Shown here: positions 1 through 15,000 of the stretch, piece by piece
How the letters are laid out: each line of letters begins with the position of its first letter
Numbering within the stretch: the stretch's first letter is position 1
NCBI GenBank assembly: GCA_036897445.1
Contig: JAYMTL010000032.1
Coordinates: forward strand, 79,583-143,582
Reading direction: 5' to 3'
From: Pelargonium tetragonum
Lineage: Eukaryota > Streptophyta > Magnoliopsida > Geraniales > Geraniaceae
Length of the DNA: 64,000 bases
Position numbers and translations under genes: made by a program
Notes under the pieces: generated by a model
What the model was told of the DNA's origin: nothing
What the model saw: the letters and a program-made list of their open reading frames with translations, nothing else
The model's database searches: none

Positions 1-3000
1 TGTGTCAGAAATAAACAGGACATCCCCGAGGAGGCAATAAGTTCTGTAAACGAAATTACGAATTATAGTAGGAATTATACTTTTAGAAAGAGATTCGTCC
101 ACTTTCTTTTACTTTTAATAGAGAAGGGTAAATCCAAGCTTCATTAGCAACTTCTGAGGGAGTTTTCCTATCATTTAGACTGTATAAGTAGTTTCCTCCT
201 TAACGCCTTGATACATAGAATTAGGAATACCCGTCTCTCTTCTTAAAAACACAGACTAGATCCTGTTCTTGAGAAGACCCTGTTTCTATAAAAGCAAGTG
301 TCAATTTGTTTTTTTAGTTTTTATAAAAAAGAGAAAAGGGCAAGACTTCTTGTATAAGGACACCTAAGACTCGGGTAGGTAATTTCAATCAAAAAGTCTA
401 CCTGAATATACAATATACAAAAAAGGTTGAAGCTTAGCTTTTAAGTTACAAGGTTCTTTGGTCAGTAGGGCAAAGCTGGCAGAGAGTAAATTAAAGTTAA
501 GAGAGCCCTGCCTTACCCCTTTTTAACCAGAAATATAGAGGTGTACCCTCGCATAAATTGAAATTTAGTTAGTTGAGAATCCTCTCGTGTAAGAGTAAAG
601 GATTCCTATAGGAAGAGGCTTTAGCTAAAAAAAAGGATTTTGAGGGGATGCCCCACAGAATAACTCCATGAAATAGAAAATCGGATGGAAGGAAATCTCC
701 TTGTGTGGTGGATAACGTCACGATCAGACCTACGCCCACTTTACAGTTCCCCCTTTTTTCATATAGTAGACCCCAGATTCAGGAACTAAAATGCGCCTTC
801 ACGTACGGCTACTCTTTAAGAGGTTAAGCACTGCTTATATGGAAAAAACTCTTAGTAATTTCATATTAGAGCTTTTGCTAGGAGGGTACTTCCTTTTTGA
901 GCTTGAGGTATTCGTATTCACTAAGGGGGTTTCCTTAATAATTGGGTGTGTTATCCTTTTTGGCCTATACGGGCAATTTCTTAATACTTTTGTAGTTTAG
1001 GTTTTACCTTGATTTTTCATTCTAAAGGGCACTCGAGTTTTTTAGAGAAATTCGATTTTATGTTCTAATATTCCCAAGTATTGTATTAAAAAAGTTTTAA
1101 TCTGATGTAATAAGGAATTCCCTAATAGGATTTACGAAACCTGCTGCTTACTAGTATTACTAAGCAGTTAAAGTCTGGTTCTAGTAAAACAAAGTATAAA
1201 AATGTCGACTTAACGCCCTTTCAAGAAAGAGTACCCCAACTTGGACCTCTTTTTTGTTAGAATTCCTACTCAATTTTTATTGAATTTTTAGAGATCATAA
1301 TCACTTAGATAGAAATGAAAATCGAAAATCCAGCCGCTTTTTTAAAGGAATGTTCTTTATCTATAGGAATGAGAGCAGGGATCCCTAGGCAGAGTTCATT
1401 TTAACAGGAAAGTCGTAGGTTCAAAGTCTCTTTTAGGTTAAATAGCTAATGCTTAATGGAAGAGGCTAAGAAAGAAAACTGGGGGGAGGAAGTTGTACTT
1501 ACTTTCTGAAAACTTCTCCGTGCTAGAACGCCAGCTAAGTACTTAGTTTTCTTACTATAAATTAGATAATAAAAAGTAAATCCGTGCCTTTTGGAAAAGG
1601 ACTGCGTTAGACTCAGTTCAAGAAGCGGGCGTTATGGAAAAGAGGAGACTTTTTTCATTTATGAGGTTTTCGGGGCTTCTACTGCGTGGAAAGAATAAGA
1701 TAAGGGAATTTAGTGCAGAGTCTTTTTATAATTACAACTGCTTTATTCATATTCCTAAGTTTCTAAGGAGCATTAGAACTTCCCTCCTTCCTTTTTCTAT
1801 AGTATTTAACTACTTAGTAAATCGAAGAAGGGTTATAACAGGAATTTATAAAGAAATTTTTGGTGAAGTTTAAACTAGAAAGATTCTGGGGGACCCCTCG
1901 ATAAGGATCTCTTGATAAAATTGAGTTTGAAAATCTTTATACATAGGGTTATCCTTTGTTACTCCCGTAATTATAACTTTCGAAGATCTTGAAAAGAAGA
2001 AGTTAGGGTAGGTAAGCCGCCCTTGTACTTAAAAACTCCCGAAGAAAAAATGAAAAATAATACGGGATCTCTAAACGAAAGAACGTGCTTTTAAAAAAAT
2101 AGAAGTTGAGTCGCCTCTACAAAACTAAATTGGAACAAAAATCCTGCAAGTCTACTATTGTATTGACGTATAAAGTAAGACTACATTAACTAAATCCCTT
2201 CGGCATGCTTACCAGGCATAGGGATTCTAGTCTCAGTAAAAAACAAACAAGGCTAAAGTTTATAGAAATTCTTTAACACTTTTTCTGCTGTTTAGGTACC
2301 AATTGTTCTACGTTTTACCTGTTTATCCTCTTTATTATATAATCTTGATTTGCTTACTTTTAGAGAAGGGCTGCTTAACACGTTTAATCTATAGGGTTAA
2401 TAATAGCTCTCTAAACGATTACTATCTATTACATACCTTAATAGAGTACTTAATGGATATCTTTTTCCTAATCCTAACTCCTAACAAGCTAGGGACTAGA
2501 AAGACACTAGGCAGGTCAACAAGAGTAGGGTTACCGTCTCCCTAACAAATGAAGACGAAAGAGGAGTACAGGTTCTAAGACGGAGATAGACAATAGCGGA
2601 CTCCTTTGAGGTCTAGCTCTCACGAAAGGCGTAGCTCTAATAAGAAAAGAGAAAGCGAAACAGAATTGGAAGTTGCTGGGGTATGCGGGTATCATGTACT
2701 ATCAATTGTTTTACCTAGAATTTTAGAGAATACACTACTAAAGGAGTTCAAGTCGCATAGTATAGAGTAAGACACAAACTTGCTTATTTAGAAGCTATGA
2801 CAGGAAAGACTGGAGTTCTAATCCCAAAGCACTTCTAAGCCTAACCAAGGAAATCCCTATAACTATCCAAGCTAACCTTCCTTAAGAGAATGCCCTAAAA
2901 GGAGAGGTACTAGCTTATTACTTATCCCCACCCCTAACAAAGAATACAGCTAAAGTTTCCTTAGGTTTTTCTATTTCTATGTTACTTTCTTTTTTTAGAA

Positions 3001-6000
3001 ACTTTCAAGAAAATCCTATTTTGGAGAAAACTTGTTCGTTTTATAAGAAAGACTTTTGCTAGAAACTTACTTATTAGATTAGAAGCAGCTTTACATAGGA
3101 AACAGGAGTACTTTACCTACTAGAAACTTAGAGTACTTGTTCTTAATTGTCTTAGATAGAGGTTGTGTTGGGCTATTCCTATTTGCTTTACTTATTACTT
3201 GCCATAGAGAGGATAAAGTGGGATCGTAGAAATAGATACCCGACCGGAGGGCTTTTTTTGTAGTATAATGAGTATACAGACTTTACGTTATAACCAGCCA
3301 ATTGCTTACTTTGTTTTCTTCTTAACCCTTAAACTTTTCTTAAAAAGCAATAACCAACTCCTCACTTTACATTCTTTAATTCTCTGTAGCTCATAATTCC
3401 CTTATAAAAAACCAGAGAACTCCTAAGTGGAAAATACCCTCTTTCTTTTTTTATCTGGAATCCAAAAACTAGAAACTAGGGGACTTCTTAGCTTTCGTAC
3501 CTATGCCTTCTTAATAACTATAAACTATACCCGGCCTCTCAAATTCCTAGGATTCTTTTCATTTTAGTTTGTACAAAAACTTTGACTTTTTCTAAAAAAG
3601 TTTTCCTGTAGGAATCCTTAGATTAAAAAGCCCTTGGACTTGAACCTTCTGACATCCCTATTAATTGATTGCGCTGTATGTACCAGACAAGTAAAGCCTT
3701 TTGGTGCTATTCATATAGAGAAGGATCCTACAACTCACAAGATACTAATCCTTGAACAAATTCTATCTAAGTGATTCTGATTCGTAAAAACGAGTTACAA
3801 TTGCTCAAAAGCGATTTGATAAAATGAGTTTTTTTGAATATGACACACATAGTAGTCTGCAAAGTCTCATTATAACCTTAAAAAGTCTTTCAAGAATAAA
3901 CAAACAAGAACACCTTTTTGTTATATACTATCCGGAAAGGTTTTTAGAATATAAAGACAATAGAGTTGTAGAGGGTCTGCTAAGTATGGAAATCCCTAGC
4001 TAGAAGGCTTTAAACTCTAGACGAAATCCGGTAAGACCCCTTAAAATATGTGTTATGAAGCCCTCGAAAAAGTAGGTAAACCTAAGGGATTTTGCTGGTA
4101 CAGTATTCGAAATCAAACTTTAACCCTTAACTAGTTGTAGGGTATCCGTTAAATTCTAAATTCAAGGAGTCCTTGCTTCGGAATTCTTTAGGTTACTCCG
4201 GCATCTATTCTTTTTTTAAAGACACCCCTTGTGTATGAAACAAGAGCCTCTCTTTTAAGTATTTCTAAACTTTAAATACTGGGATGTAATCTAGTTCGAA
4301 TTGGTACTTACTTTTCTTTTGCTGACACAACAAGAGATTGCAAATAATAGGGTATTCAAGGAACGAGGTAATAATACAATTATCTGGAATACATTTATAG
4401 TTATATAGGCTCCTAATATAGCCTTTTTATCCCTAGCAAATTCAATTAGTTAGTTCTGTGAGATTCGAAGCATGTCAACAAAGAGCGTTCTCCCCCATAT
4501 ATTAAGAGATGCTTATATCTAACAAGTCATAAGAAATTGGATATTACTAATCAAAAGGTATCTGTCCTTTTTTACTTTATTTTAGCTGCTACTTGAGTAG
4601 AAGTAACAAGTATCCTTATTCCTCTTAATTGATTGCACTTCGATCTACCGCCTTATATTGAAATAAACTCGGCAACTGTACTCTAATGTTTGAGTTAGGG
4701 TTTTCCTACTTCCGTCAATGATAGTTTTTAAACCGATGTCTTTTTAATTACATTACCTTTATTTTACCAGTCTTATTTCTTGTGCGATGAAGGTCTTACT
4801 TTTCTCTCCCTACTACTGCGGGGGTGCTTCTCAAAAAGCCTTTACTTCCCCTTTTTAGCCAAATTCTTTATCATTATATATTTGATAAGGATTTTTTACT
4901 ATACTAAAAAAAAGATTTTGATGACAACTGCATATCCTTAAACTAGATCCCCCCGGCTGTTACAGTAGGACTCTATTTGTTCGAAAAAGCCTAAAAAATT
5001 ACCAAACCGGGTTACGACTTGCCTATGATTAGTGCGATCTAATCTAAGATAAAATAAAAATGAAAAGGAAAGTATCCGAGATAATTCGTTGTATTAAGTA
5101 ACCGGCACTTTAGAATTACATTGTTTCAATATAAAATATACAAGACATTTACAAGTACAAGATAGAATTTAGGATAACCCTCGATGAAAAAAAAAGCTAA
5201 TAAATGTCGTATAAGGTATAGTAATTTATGTAACCAGACTTTTCTGAATTCAAATTCGGTAGATATATTCAGTCTCACGATATCCCACACGAGTATGATA
5301 TGTATTAAGGAATTTGCTCTGATACTAATGTAAGGAAGAGTCTTCTTACAGCCTAAGGTTATACAACCAGGCCTTGTTAAAAGGCATACCTTGTATAAAT
5401 TACTGTAAGAAAATTCGTTTAAAGCCCCTTCTTTTTTGGGATTTTGTTCAGAACAATGCTTCTGAAGCGATAGACTTTTTAATCAGGGGTGTTTAGTTTG
5501 GGAGCCCTCTGTCCCAGATAAGGCAAAACTATTACTAATACTGCCTTTAGTTCTTTTCTTTATTAATCATTCAGAGATTACCAAAGGACCTATATAGATT
5601 TAGAACTCCGTCCGCTCCGTACCCTCAAAAAAGCAAAGGGTTACTCTGAATAGTCATTATTTTTCTGGTATACAAGACTTTCTTCTGTACTACTTCTATA
5701 TACTATTCCTATAAAGTAAGCTACATTGGACGTAGGGAATGGAATACCTAGTGCCTATACCATATCGTACACATATTTCAATATTTAGCCCATAAAACAT
5801 AATAAAAGAGGTTTTCTAGGTCTTTTATAAAGAGAGACTCTGCTTTTAAGGCTCCTTGAGTATAACAAAATCAAGCCGAAAAGAGATTCTTTTTAATAAA
5901 AACTGCGCCACTTATAATGAAATGAGGGCTTTCAACAGCGGGTCTGAAGTTTTCAAAGACTTAGGATATGCCACTTAACTTATGTAATTATATGTTATAT

Positions 6001-9000
6001 TATAACTGATGCTACAAATTCCTATTACCAAGGAAGATCCTTATTTGTTACTTTTTTTTTTAGACTTTTTAAGAGATAAAATCATACCAGTTATTCTTTG
6101 TACAAAGCTATAATGTTAATGAATTTTGTAAGTTATATACGGATATAAGTAAGTTTTTTTAGAGTACCCTGTATAAGAATTACCAAAATAGAGTAAGTTC
6201 CGGACCTTAACATTTCATTTTGACCTTTTATGTTTATGATATTAAGAATTGCTTTGTACTAAAATGAGTTTCTTAGATTTCCTTGCAAAAAGTTCGAGTA
6301 TAAAGTACCTTTGAAATAGCATCCTTTTGTTAAAACTCAAAGGTCTAATTTTTGTTAAAATCAAAAGAAAAGGGGTTGAGTGAAATCACTTAAATAATAG
6401 TAGTTTCAAGAGGACTTTTTACAGTCATCTAATATTGTCACCCTATCACTTCGAAGTAAGCTCTATACAACTGAAAGCTTTAGAGTTCTCCTTTTTAAGT
6501 ATAAACTGTAATTGGTAAAAGCCAAACACGAGAAAATCAAAACTGAAACTTCTAGGAAATTCCAGAGTAGCTTACGCGAAGTATATCATGGAAAATTGAA
6601 TCCTTTTTTAAATTTTATATAAATTCTAAATTCTCATATACGTACAACGCTTTGGTTTTTATGTACCTATATCTAAAGATGTCGATCTTTACTCGACCCG
6701 AATTATCCTCTTTCATTTGCTATTTTTCCAAGACACGGACTCCCTTTATGAATATAGATACTGGGTTATCATACACATCTCAAAAAGTAGATTGAGAAAT
6801 TTTTACAAATTTCCTTTAAAGTTTTATAAAGAATTCAAAGCTTTTAACTTTGCTTTGGCGTGCAAAAATAAAGTATCTTGACTTATTAAGATGGCTTTGT
6901 CGGGGTGCAGCCCCCCCCTAACCTATACCTAGCAGTTTTTGGAAATGTTTATAGTGTACTTTAATCCAATAACTTTTTTTACTCGTTAGAAAGAGAATCT
7001 CAGGCTTTGATCCAACCCTGCTCCCAAGGATTTGGGCCCTTATTATTACGAAGACTATAAACATAACTTTTTCTTGTTCGAGTAGGAAAGGCTCCGCAAA
7101 GCGCTCCTAACTGAATAAGGGGTAAGTCCGTTATTTTAGTTTCCGTTACGAAGAAGCTTCACATTTTTACCATTGGAAATCAGAAGAATCCCGACTTACT
7201 TGAAGTAATTGGAATGCATAAATAATCTCAAATTGTCTAGAGTAGCTCCTTTTGTCTTAGGCATTATCAATCAAGAAACTGTGCTTTACAGACCGGAAGT
7301 TTTATCTTATATCGGAGTATCCCTTAGCCAACATCTTAGATCTTTTTCTGAGCTATCCTTACAAAAGCCCTAGCAGGATCTACATGATTACAATAAAGCA
7401 AGTCGACTTTAACTCTTAGTATTCTTCTCCTTTTTAGAGGCACTTTACCAATTTTGAGTAAGATAAAAGGACTCATTTCCCAACCCATAACTAATACTCC
7501 TGTGTTTTTTTTTCGAAGATTTTCTATTTATTTAAGTAATTCTTTTTCTATTAGCGGATCATCAATCCTGACTATGACGGGGTTTAGGGCAAATGAAGTA
7601 GAATGCATAAATGGGTTTTATACGCCTAGGCAGGGAGTGCTCCGCCGATTAGAAGTAATAGAATATAAAGATTGAAAGTACATTTTGCTCTGCTCAAGGC
7701 TCGATCTAAAAAAGGGTCCGCCCGAAATTTCTACAACAACGGTAATAGTAAGGTTTGAACCTTTAAATTCTAAGGAGTTGTGGGATTTTGTATCCTTGTA
7801 TTCTAATAAACTTAGCTTTACTCCGCGGGATACCCCATGGCTGCGAGCTAACAGCAATATTTATTATTATTATTTTTTTGAAATTAGAGTTAGTCGCCAT
7901 CTTTATAAATCCATTCCAAACAAAAGCGCTTTAGAAGTTTATAATTGCAGGGTAAAAGGCCCCGGAAAGTTTTTGAACAGGAATACAACTAGAGGAAGTC
8001 GCTTTAAATAGGAATCCCCAGGGCTTTTAAAAGGAACCTTTATTCTTTTTCTAAAAAGTAATCTTACGTTGAGCAGGTCTTAGATACAAAGTAGTTTGTG
8101 AAAAAGGGGGGCATACAAAAAGGTTAAAACCTAGTTATTACCTCAAAAATTTTGTCAGTTCCGGTTTTAATCAAAAATGAGGGCAAGTTACATGTCTGAT
8201 AAAGAAAAATGAAATTTCCTTTAGCTAAGCTGTTCCTAATTAAAGTTACACATTAACTCGGTATATTCTAGTATAAAATATAAAAGTAGTAGTAGCTCTA
8301 AGGGAATAGATCTATTATAAAGGGTGAACCTTTAATCTCTTCTGTAGGGGCAGCTTTATAGCAAATTCTCGATACCGGATTACTCTAGATTCTCCCAGCA
8401 TTTTGCACCCAATTGTACAATAAATAGACTCGAATTCTAAAGAGGAAAAACTTCCCAACGTGTTAAATACAAAAATGTAGTAGAAAAAATTTAGACAGGA
8501 TCCTTAATATCATCCAAAGAACTCCTTAGTATTTTGTATTTATACCGCCCCGGACAAAGCTTTACAGGATTTTTTACTGTGCAACTTTCCACGGGTCTAC
8601 TAAGAGATTTTCTTATACTGTTAGATTTGTTTACCATAAAAAGGCAGCTGGCACCGACTCCGAATTTGAGTCATCTAATAGAGTAACAATATTCTAAAAT
8701 GAAATTAAAGCTAATAAAGTAGAAACGCTTAGTCAAGCAGAGAAAGCTAACATTAACAAGTCCCCTCTTTATTTAACAAGAATTCCTAGTTTAAACCCAA
8801 AAAGGAGGATCCCTCCTATTAAACGCAAACAAAAGAATCCTTTATGTTACGAGGAATCCTGCAACTTTGTATTGTTTAAAAAAGAGGTAATAATATTTTT
8901 ATTTTGAAGATTCTAAAACTTAATAGAAATATTCCTAACTCTTTGAAACTTTGTTGATACTCCATTTAGCTGCGCTCTATACGTGTTTCCTAAATAAAGT

Positions 9001-12000
9001 GAGTATAGTTTATTCAAGTTACTTTTAGACTTATTTATCTTTTTAATTCTCATTGTTGTTACCGAATTCCCTATACTAAGTAAAAAGTAAATGGCTAATG
9101 CCAGCTTTAAGCCTACTTCCTAACAAGCATAGAAAAAGAAGTTATTAGTATTTAAACTAAGTGAGAAATTTCGTTTAGACAAATGAAAGGAAATAGGTAT
9201 CCCATTTATATGCTAAGAACTTACACGGGAACCTCTGTCAGGCAACTAACCTAATCTGGTGGTCAGGATAACGGATTACGCAGATAATCAGAAGTACCCT
9301 TCATACTCAGTAATGATGAAACCAAAACATTTAATAATCTTAATTTTTTACGGGTTCAATCTTCTACACGGATGAGATGTAAAGGGAAAAATCCAATACC
9401 CCCAACCCCTGTTCAGTTCAAGCGCCAAAGCGATAAACACTCCTTTTAGAACCAGAAACATAGGAATATAGGCATATCGTGGACTCCCTATTCCCGAATA
9501 AAGTATTCAAGTAACACGAATTGAACTAAGAGACTGCCAAAAAAGGCAAAGTTAGACTAAAACGAGACCCCTTTCTTATATTCACAAGGTAATGCGGAGC
9601 TTAAAAGCAGAAAGTTATCTGCCCCCCTTTTTCTTTTTCCTACGGTTAAAACAAAAGGAACTCTTGAAAATCCCTTTTGGGGTTAGCTTCTCCGTCGTAT
9701 TGCTATAATAAGATAAACTACGGGAATATTCTTAATCTATCCGATGTTGTACGATTAGAAATCCCCTTAAAACTCAGTCAGGAAGCTTCGCGCAAGGCCA
9801 CACCCCTTTTATATAAAAAGAGTGCAAATCCTTTTAAACATTTCGCACAATATTGTATTTAAAGAGGTAGGGTTCCCAGAAATTTTCATTTTTACAACCT
9901 TTAGTTCCGTTTTTAAAGTACGAATTCCCCCGGGAGCCGGGTACTTTTGCAAAAATAATAAAGCTTTTCTTAGTTGTACAAAAACAAATTCTATTTTTAT
10001 GAATCTATAAAAATATCCGCTAAAAGATATAATATCAAAGTTTAATAAAGAGATGCTTCAACTCAATAGATTGCGGCATCGCTTAGAATAAGCTAAGTTT
10101 CTCTACTAGAACTAGAAGTCTTTTCAGTTACTAAGATTGTGAGGCTGTTTTCTTACTATATGGGTTTTATTTATGCCCTGCCAAGTCCCCTTATACCCTG
10201 TTCCATAAGCCTATTGTAATTATTTCAGAACGCTTTGGTGGTGTACCCAAAAGCCTATCTTTTCAAAAAAGGTGTATAAGACCCCGAACCTTTTAATTAA
10301 GGCGCATATAAGGAAAATTCTCTCCTATTTGAAACTTTATTTTACGTAAAAACTCTCGAGGTATCAAAAAGTCTTGATTTGAAGGATTAGTTGCGCATAT
10401 AACTCTATTGAGGAAGACCCTTAACAAAACCCCCGGGTAGCACCTACTGGGAGATTATATTACTCTAATCTATAAGTAAGGAAGTTTTGTTACCCTTTTT
10501 AAGTATGAATTACGGAAGAGGATCCGTACCCGGAAATAATTCTACTTTGCTAACAATAGAAGTTTGAAAGAAAAGTGCTCGCGGACCTATAACCCGCTGC
10601 TGTTTACTGCCAGCTAAAGCTACAGACTACACGGATATTATAAGGATACGTGGAATTCCTTTTGAAACTTGTCCACGCCACTTCGGGTAATAGTAATAAA
10701 TAACTTGTGAGTAAAACCTCTCTCTGTATAAAGTATAAAAAGTTCCTAGTTAAATAAAAGAGGGAGTCCCTTGCATAAATGCAATGTAGTGTAGTGGAAT
10801 CTAGTCAAGAGTCTTTTAAAATTTAGCGCGTTAGGAAGCCTCAGTAATATTCGATAATATCTGAAGAATTACTTTAGGATTTCTCAGTTTCTTTAATAAA
10901 GCGCATAACTCCAAGTAGAACATAAATGGAAAAAAGGACTTCGTAGCGAGAGCAGTTTTTCTTTTTTATAGAGTAAGCTCTTGTAGCTTAAATCCGGTAG
11001 GTAAAAGCCTTATAAAGAATAAGACTAGAAAAGCTGACATACATATTGAAATCTAAAAAACGTGATACGAGTAGATAAAAAAATTCTAAATCTCTGGTTA
11101 GCGCGTTTGGCTAATAGAGAATTTGACTCTAAATCTGGTTCTTTACTTGAAAAGCTATAGATGGGTCTAGTGAAAAGGGCCGCCTCCTTTATTGGAACTC
11201 GTGCTTTGAGATCCTAAAACGTAAAACATTTTTATGCTATTTCAACTCAAGCTTTCAGAAAAACTTTAATATAATGCCTGGTTACGTACTGATTATACAC
11301 TTCTATAAATGTACATAAAGTACTTCTCAGAGTATAGAAAGGCTCCCTTATCTAAGAATAAAAATCATACAATTCAATCTCTGTATTACCATACACTAGA
11401 ACTAAAAAGGGAACGTTTGTCGTTCTTAGTATAAACTTTGTTGGTCCTGATCTTTTTTCAATAAGGAAAGATTTTTAAGATACTACTCAGTTTTTTCTTC
11501 TAATATACGATCCAATCGTCAGATATAAAAGCAAGTTCTCAATTCATCCGGTCGACAAGGAAAATAGTATACTTTTTTTGCTATTACTCAACCAAATTTT
11601 AGTGGAATTGCTATAAGCAAATCTGGGCTTGCTCAACAACTTAACTGATCGATATACTCTATTTCTATTGAAGTAGTAATCTCAAGAAAAGTGGTCGAAT
11701 AAAGATCTCTGCGTACGACATATACTATGTTACACGGATCTTTTTCTTTTTAGGGCATAGTAACAGAATGTTTAATAAAAAGGAAGGGGGCTCTCAGATT
11801 AAAGAAACCCGGGTTACTGCGAAAAATTATAAGGAACTTTGGAGATATCGTGGGAATAACTATTAAGTAAAACAAGTGAGTGGAATATTCTAGCAGGGTC
11901 CCGCGTACTGATAATTGAAGGAGGTTGCCATTATATACTTAATATACTTAGGTCTTTTATAAAGTCTAATTTGTGATCTTTGTAAATAAGGGGTACCCCG

Positions 12001-15000
12001 GAATATTATAGGAGCCCTCTGTTACTTTTCTGAAGTTGAATTGGATTCTCCTTTAAAGGTGGAGATTGAGAAGTTTCTATTGATAATGATCAATACAGCT
12101 TCTTTTAGTGGAGTCCCTAAAGCTAAAGGTTAAAAGCCTATGCTGTATAGGATCCTTTTTTAGAATACTTTATTTAATAGAATCCGTTTGTGCAACAGCG
12201 GACACCTTAGGAATCCTTTTAACCAAGGCATACAACCCCCTCTTAAAACCCAGCTTCTTTGCTTACCTGTTTAGTAAATGGACTCTAATTTGTGGATTTC
12301 CACTATCTATTAAGTTTGACTAGCTCTGAGCTATAGAAGCTCTTATAAGCCTAGGTATTGGAATGAGCTTTCCAGTTTATATTACACCCCGGGCCTACTC
12401 AGGCACTTTTTTCTAATTTTTAACACTTAAGAGAGCACCCAGTAAGTTTCTTTTTCTGGGGAAGACTTTGCTTATTTGTAGTACGTCAACTTACTTCACT
12501 ATATCCAAAACTTTTCGGTTTGTTTAGTTCATGGTTAGGTGTTTTAAAAAGGGCTTTATACTATGAAAGGAAAGGCACTGGGTTTTATAAAGAAAATTTC
12601 AAGTCATTCAGGTACAGGGTTTGGGATTATAAGGTTTGTTCCATTAAGATATTAGACCATGTGTTTTTTATCCCTTTTCGAGAGTGCTCCTAACCTTGGT
12701 ATGAAATTAGAACTCAGCAAAACTCTTAAATAGGTATTATAAAATCATAAAGACCCTTTATGCCTAGTTAACTAAAAATCTTCATTCTAGATGACATATA
12801 AACTCTTTTTGGCTGTTAATAAATAGTAAACGCAAAGTCCTTTAATTTAAGAAGCATAACTTAAGAGAATTTTTATATCTCAATAGCCTAGTAAAGGTTC
12901 CTTTAGGTAGTGAAATCCTTCTTTTAGGTGCTTATATAAAAAATAAGAAAACTTATTCTGACTTTTACTATTCTAGTATATCTTAGGAGACTCCTTTTGG
13001 ACAGTGCAGGCTTGGTCGTGTAATAAAATAGAAAATCCTTTTTAAATATCTTGGATTTATCCTTTCTCTTGTATTAGAAGAGTGTAGACAATCTAATAAG
13101 TATATTACCAAAAAACTTGTCCTGGTAGAGTAATAGCACTTGAAGGAATTTCTAATCTTCTCCTATTGGTCTGAATCCAAAATTCATAAGTTTATTGGTT
13201 CAAGCTTACATTAAATGAGACCTGAGAGTCCCTCTTTATAATCTATTGATCTACGCAGGGTTTTTGAAGCAGTTACCCGCTAGTTAAGCTCACAGTACTT
13301 TTTAATCTATATATGTCCGCACAAGAATCAGACAAAACTCTTAAAAAATCAGTATAAATTTTGCCTCGGGATACCGGGTATTCCTAAGTCTTTCCCATGA
13401 AATAAATAGGGTTCTTTTCTATGGGATTCTTCCCAAGTGGAGGTACTTCGTATACTCTTCATGTTTCTTACAAAACAGGGGCTGCTTAGATGTAGTAGAA
13501 ATTTTAATCTTTGTTGTAAATATCCTGGGGTTTTATAGACTTCTTACCTTGTTAGGGTTTATCTCTATACAATTAGTAGATAAAGGAAAGGAACCAAAAA
13601 TGAGAATCCTGGAAATACGTTATTATGTCCGTAGTCCTTTCTAGGCAGTCTTTTTATAATATGTGGTATATTAGTTAACATTTTTGTATGTAGGTCAGTT
13701 AATATTTTAAAGTTTCCTGTTTTCCTGAGTAGTACAAATGTTTTTACAAGGCCCTCTTTTTTTGGATGTCCGGGATGTTTAAATCAATATCAGATTTAGA
13801 GAAAAAGGCGGGGTCCTTATAAGCGTCAAACGAGGGAAATTTTTTCTTTTGTTTTGCCTGTTGTGTACTTAGGCCTTGCATCCCTTTTAAAAACTAGGCG
13901 TAGGTGTTTTGACGAAGGTAAAAAGAGTCATATTACATAGTACTTTTGAAAGCGATTGGTCCTCTAGTTGGGTTTTTTAGGTGATAAAGTAGTACCTTAC
14001 AGGTTTGATATGCTTCTTAAGTATTATATACCGAGTCAAAAAAATCTGAAACGAAACTAGAAAACCTGAGGAAATTTTATACTCTTTTGTTGGTACGAGT
14101 TACTCCCTTATTCATTAACCGGGTGGCTTTTAAAAAGAGATAGGAATTTTGGGGCTGCAAAGTTTGTTCCTTTACTTTTGTTTTTCTATACCACATCTAT
14201 ACCACAAGAGTTTTGAATTTCTTTTTTATTGGATCACTAACATCCATTTTAGCTTTGATAATTCCAACCCAAGGTTCCTTGACAAAAAGGGTGTACTAAG
14301 AAATCTGGGTCTCATATGAGCTTAAAACTTGCATCGGGATTGCTTAAAGAGCTCTTAATCGATACAAGGCTATGGATACCTTACGAAACGAATTCGCTAA
14401 AATTATATATAACCCCCTTCTTGAGTAAACTATAGAATAGAGAAGCTCCCCTTGAAGCGGCAAATAGCTAGATTTATGGAGCTAAGAGCACCCAAAACTA
14501 GGTCATATTACTTAATATCTTTAAGTAAAAGTGCTTAGCATATAAGTTTTGAGGTTTACATATTCCAGTGTAAAGCTAAACTTTTGACTTTGAAGGATTG
14601 GTCTACAAAAAATCTCTTATTTGAACTTAGTGAGGAGGTATAAACCGGGTTATATAGAAAATTTTGAGTATAGAGTCAAGGGTTTCCGTTTGAACTTCTT
14701 AACTAGACAGTAGAGGTAGTCAAAGGGCATACATACTAAATTAGAGCTTTTTCCTTAAGCGAAGGCTCCTTCTTAATTGTAGCTTACAGATTTTCAATAC
14801 ATAACATAAAGAGATAGACACTTAACTTTTGACACTTTGACACAGGGACTTCCCGAATATCCGCTGTTTAGTAAACATGTATGGTGTGACGTAAAAGTAT
14901 AGTCTTGAAAGCTTTCAGAGCTTTAAACAATAGAAAGGGAATCTAACAAAGAGCCTTAAGCTGCCATGTACCTTGCTTAGGATTATATCAACTAAATATT

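Noticed and set aside
783-830. GCGCCTTCACGTACGGCT, reminiscent of the CACGTACGGTTC string of group II introns
   Set aside because: No domain V, no reverse transcriptase frame and no intron boundaries were found around it.
7454-8011. Three overlapping frames (73, 79 and 108 codons) on both strands as possible genes
   Set aside because: Lengths are within chance for the composition, they overlap on opposite strands, and no motif is recognisable.
9240-9320. Segment GGTGGTCAGGATAACGGATTACGC, with rRNA-like texture
   Set aside because: No alignment to any conserved SSU or LSU block that I could recall; only a 5-bp hairpin supports structure.
11090-11165. tRNA-like string with a D-arm (TTAGCGCGTTTGGCTAA) and an anticodon-loop-like CTCTAAA that would read UAG
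   Set aside because: The spacing between D-arm and anticodon arm is too long, the anticodon stem has a mismatch and wobbles, and no T-arm or acceptor stem could be matched.
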